A stretch of 15,035 nucleotides of DNA from an uncultured Porphyromonadaceae bacterium (GTDB lineage Bacteria; Bacteroidota; Bacteroidia; Bacteroidales; Muribaculaceae), in NCBI GenBank assembly GCA_947175225.1, contig CAMWLX010000038.1, positions 1-15,035 on the forward strand, given 5' to 3'. Both the position numbers and the translations under genes were made by a program. Below, piece by piece: positions 12,434-15,035 of this stretch (its first letter is position 1; each line of letters opens with the position of its first letter). The notes beneath the pieces were generated by a model that was not told the DNA's origin, made no database searches, and worked only from the letters and a program-made list of their open reading frames with translations.

Positions 12434-14992
12434 TTATTTTTCAGGAGGACCGAAATAACTGTAGCGAGAATCATCGGGATTGACGACTATGCGTTCTACC
12501 ACAATTTCCGGGTCTACCATCTTAATCTTTATAGTATGCTTGCCAGCAGAGGCAACTGGAAATGTCGCATCAAGCCAACGAAGATTATCAAACACTTCAT
12601 TGCGCATCCCCCTGTTATGTCCATTGAGTGCCATCTTTCCTCTGGGAGGAAGCTCTCTGAGCTTTTTGGAATTCTTGAGATTTGCAGGAGTGTACTCATC
12701 AAAAGTGTCTACAAGACCTCGGCGGGCATCAATAATCTCTGTCTCCCCATTATCAAGTTGGACTCCCACTCTTAACCCTCGGGCTGGATTGACATCTTGT
12801 GTCGGCAGTATGGCTATCGCAATTTTTATGCTGTCTCCCTCTTCTACTTCAATATCATATTCCAAGGTCGGGGTTGCATTCCCGTCGGTGGCAGAAGATG
12901 CAGTCACATTGTCTATGCCCATGCATCCTTCATTTCTTCCAAGGTCTGGCAGCAGAATCCAATTAATGCCGTTTGCTCCTGATTTTCTGCTATATTTTAT
13001 TGCCGGAATGGAATATTCAGTCATTATAGCATTACTCTTATTTGTAGGCGTATTAGTAGCATTTGTGACGTAAGTCACTTTCGGCATAATGTTGTCGTCG
13101 GGCATGAACCACTGCGTGTATCCTATATGCTTGTCTTGCATCATACCTTTCCATTTTCCATTGCTGATAGAGTCATTGTAAACTCTTGTCAGTTCAGCAT
13201 CTCTTGCAAAAAGTTGCTTGACTTTATCCGCATATGCATTCGCCCGTGGATCTCCTTTGGCAGCATAATATCGGTTCTGTTCGGCAGCGAGATAGAGTCT
13301 TGCTACTCCTGATGAGGCAATGGCAGGATAATATACGAGCTGATAGAAAGCATCTCGCATATCTTCAGGAATTCTCTTATTTATATTCTCCACTTTCTCT
13401 TCGATAGCAACCCATAGGGAATCAGTCCGTTCTGCCTCATTATAATTCTCTACGCTGAATATCCCTGCAGTTTGCACTTCCGGTTTTCTCCATAGATTGT
13501 ATTTTGGATACTTGGCAAGGACGTCTGCTATGTCATCGGCAAGTGTATCATCAAAAGTATCCGCGGCCCAGTTTCTGAGCCATTCTTTTTCTTGGCCTGG
13601 ACCGGTAGCATCCGGATCCCATGCATAATCCATGATGAAGTCAATGGGCAGTTCCTTTGGTTTTAGATCTCCGACATTTATAATCCAAATTCTATCAATT
13701 CCTGATTGATATGCAAGATTAAGCTGTTCTCGGAGTTTTGGGAGGGGAGATGTGTTGATCCATCGGTCGTTCCAAGGACCTCCGTTCATATCGATATGAT
13801 AGTACATTCCAAAACCACCCTTTCTTCCTTTTTCTTCAATAGGAGCTGTGCGTCGGATATATCCCCAGTTATTGTCGCAGAAAAGAAGTGTGACGTCGTC
13901 AGGGACATTGAATCCCGCATCATAATATCTTTGCACTTCGGTGAAGATTGCCCAAAGTTGGGGAACTGAATCCGGCTTTCCATATATGTCTGAAAGAATA
14001 CCGCGCTGTGCGTTGATTACATTTCGAAGGGTCGCCATATTGTCGGTGTCATCTCCTTTTCCCATGGCAACGTCGCCGTCGCCTCGCATTCCTATTGTGA
14101 CGATATTGTCATAATCCTTATTGCGTTCCATTCCGTCACGGAAGAATTTTTCGATTCTCTCAGGATTTGACTTATAGTCCCAAGCGCCGATTTCATCCTT
14201 TCTTCTGGTATATTCTTTATGGGCTCGCATCATCGGCTCGTGGTGGCTTGTGCCCATCACGATTCCATATTCATCTGCAAGGCGTGGGCACTCAGGATCA
14301 TCTTCATTGAATGCAGTGTCCCACATAGCGGGCCAAAGATAGTTGGCTTTCAGACGGAGCAGGAGTTCAAACATGGTGGCGTAGGCCTTTGAATTGACTC
14401 CTCCATGCTGATTGACACACCATCCGCCAAAGGAAGGCCATTCATCATTGATGAAGATTCCGCGATATTTCACTTTAGGAGAGGGTTGCACTACTCGTCC
14501 GTCATTATATTCCAATCTTTCTTTATGTGCGACCGGCACATCAGCCCAATAATACCAAGGAGATACACCTATGTTTTTGCTGATGTCATAGATTCCGTAA
14601 ATGGTTCCGCGTTTGTCACTTCCTGCTATGATGAGATTTCCGTCTATTACTTCAGTGACATAAGACTCCCATTTTCCTTTGACTGAGTCCACATTCAGTT
14701 TGCCTTCATCGATTAGTGCATCGATAAGGTTGCTTTTGCCAATAGTTCCGGCGATAATGTTCCCTTTGTTCTTGGGTGTATTTTGGTAGACTGCCGACTT
14801 TGTGCCAGTGACTTTCCCTATGTCATCGGCAAGGTCTGCAGCGGCTCGGCGCACTCCGGCCCAGTCATTTCCATCGACTACAATAGGTGCGACTTTCCCG
14901 TTGTCTGCAATGAAAAAATTTTGTTCACTTTTTTTTGCGCTCAATGGCAACAGTATCATCAATGCCATCAAGACAGTCAGGATCTTTTTCAT
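12434..14992 (-). CDS. GH115 alpha-glucuronidase
   Basis: An 852-residue exported glycoside hydrolase. Residues 1-19 are a signal peptide (basic start, hydrophobic core, LSA/K cleavage) with no lipobox cysteine. GH115 enzymes remove alpha-1,2-linked (4-O-methyl-)glucuronic acid from xylan, and some act on glucuronic acid in arabinogalactan. Family blocks are visible: YRGIFINDEWPSFGGW (176-191), MFELLLRLKANYLWPAMWD (207-225), MGTSHHEPMMR (246-256), the IGMRGDGD block (300-307), TLLFCDNNWGYIRR (368-381) and YYHIDMNGGP (397-406). These make up the catalytic barrel. A helical region follows at about 465-620 and a C-terminal beta-sandwich at about 625-850. It has no T9SS-like tail, so it is probably periplasmic. 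The exact catalytic residues were not assigned. It precedes the PL11 gene and has its own promoter at the window's right edge. The length is typical for the family. Confidence 0.95.
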   Translation of the reverse strand: MKKILTVLMALMILLPLSAKKSEQNFFIADNGKVAPIVVDGNDWAGVRRAAADLADDIGKVTGTKSAVYQNTPKNKGNIIAGTIGKSNLIDALIDEGKLNVDSVKGKWESYVTEVIDGNLIIAGSDKRGTIYGIYDISKNIGVSPWYYWADVPVAHKERLEYNDGRVVQPSPKVKYRGIFINDEWPSFGGWCVNQHGGVNSKAYATMFELLLRLKANYLWPAMWDTAFNEDDPECPRLADEYGIVMGTSHHEPMMRAHKEYTRRKDEIGAWDYKSNPERIEKFFRDGMERNKDYDNIVTIGMRGDGDVAMGKGDDTDNMATLRNVINAQRGILSDIYGKPDSVPQLWAIFTEVQRYYDAGFNVPDDVTLLFCDNNWGYIRRTAPIEEKGRKGGFGMYYHIDMNGGPWNDRWINTSPLPKLREQLNLAYQSGIDRIWIINVGDLKPKELPIDFIMDYAWDPDATGPGQEKEWLRNWAADTFDDTLADDIADVLAKYPKYNLWRKPEVQTAGIFSVENYNEAERTDSLWVAIEEKVENINKRIPEDMRDAFYQLVYYPAIASSGVARLYLAAEQNRYYAAKGDPRANAYADKVKQLFARDAELTRVYNDSISNGKWKGMMQDKHIGYTQWFMPDDNIMPKVTYVTNATNTPTNKSNAIMTEYSIPAIKYSRKSGANGINWILLPDLGRNEGCMGIDNVTASSATDGNATPTLEYDIEVEEGDSIKIAIAILPTQDVNPARGLRVGVQLDNGETEIIDARRGLVDTFDEYTPANLKNSKKLRELPPRGKMALNGHNRGMRNEVFDNLRWLDATFPVASAGKHTIKIKMVDPEIVVERIVVNPDDSRYSYFGPPEK

Positions 14993-15020
14993 GGTGTTTA
15001 AAGCTGTGGTATTAGGTATG

Positions 15021-15028
15021 CAAAGATA
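15021..15028 (-). promoter_or_regulatory. -7 promoter element of the GH115 gene
   Basis: On the minus strand this reads TATCTTTG, an exact TAnnTTTG match, placing the start near 15014, about 22 nt before the ATG at 14992. The -33 region falls outside the window, so only half of the promoter can be seen. Confidence 0.5.
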
Positions 15029-15035
15029 ATAAAAA

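Noticed and set aside
12480..13073. 197-codon plus-strand ORF inside the GH115 gene
   Set aside because: Antisense to the GH115 C-terminal domain; its composition is typical of a mirrored coding frame.

Overview
The window looks like ordinary chromosome from a gut-type member of the Bacteroidales (Bacteroidota), perhaps the Prevotella/Muribaculaceae side of the order. The evidence is the recurring TAnnTTTG promoter -7 element of this phylum, A/T-rich start regions with little Shine-Dalgarno signal, a fused FeoA-FeoB iron transporter, two proteins ending in type IX secretion (T9SS) sorting-like domains, and secreted plant-polysaccharide enzymes of families PL11 and GH115. The genus is inferred, not shown. 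No tRNA, rRNA, CRISPR array, transposase, phage gene or restriction/defence gene was seen.

Layout. The left part (1-7711) reads rightward. It holds a YfcE/MJ0936-type metallophosphoesterase (186-692), feoAB (839-3295), a secreted protein with a CHU_C gliding-motility C-terminal domain (3370-4737) and uvrA (4886-7711). From 7712 on everything reads leftward. In transcription order from the right edge, these are a GH115 alpha-glucuronidase (14992-12434), a PL11 rhamnogalacturonan lyase (12274-9371), a small one-helix membrane protein (9214-9023), a YjjP-like ThrE subunit (9036-8209) and a YjjB-like ThrE subunit (8206-7724). uvrA and the yjjB-like gene converge tail to tail with a 12-nt gap.

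How the genes relate. GH115 and PL11 are secreted or periplasmic enzymes for glucuronic-acid-bearing side chains and the rhamnogalacturonan-I backbone. They suit pectin or arabinogalactan breakdown, but each appears to have its own promoter and no SusC/SusD pair is visible. The small membrane protein, YjjP-like and YjjB-like genes overlap or abut, so they form a compact operon for a two-component organic-acid or amino-acid exporter. Iron uptake, DNA repair and the phosphoesterase are housekeeping functions with no obvious link.

Most unusual spot. At 3347-3395 a perfect 15-bp inverted repeat with a T-tract has the form of a strong intrinsic terminator downstream of feoAB. It contains the likely start codon of the next gene in its loop, and its right arm and T-tract encode that protein's signal peptide. 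This could be attenuation or start-codon masking. Other points of interest are an inverted repeat touching the feoAB promoter, a pair of REP-like hairpins before uvrA, two hairpins in the phosphoesterase leader, and the overlapping small membrane ORF. I found no clear new multi-gene system; the leads are mainly regulatory.
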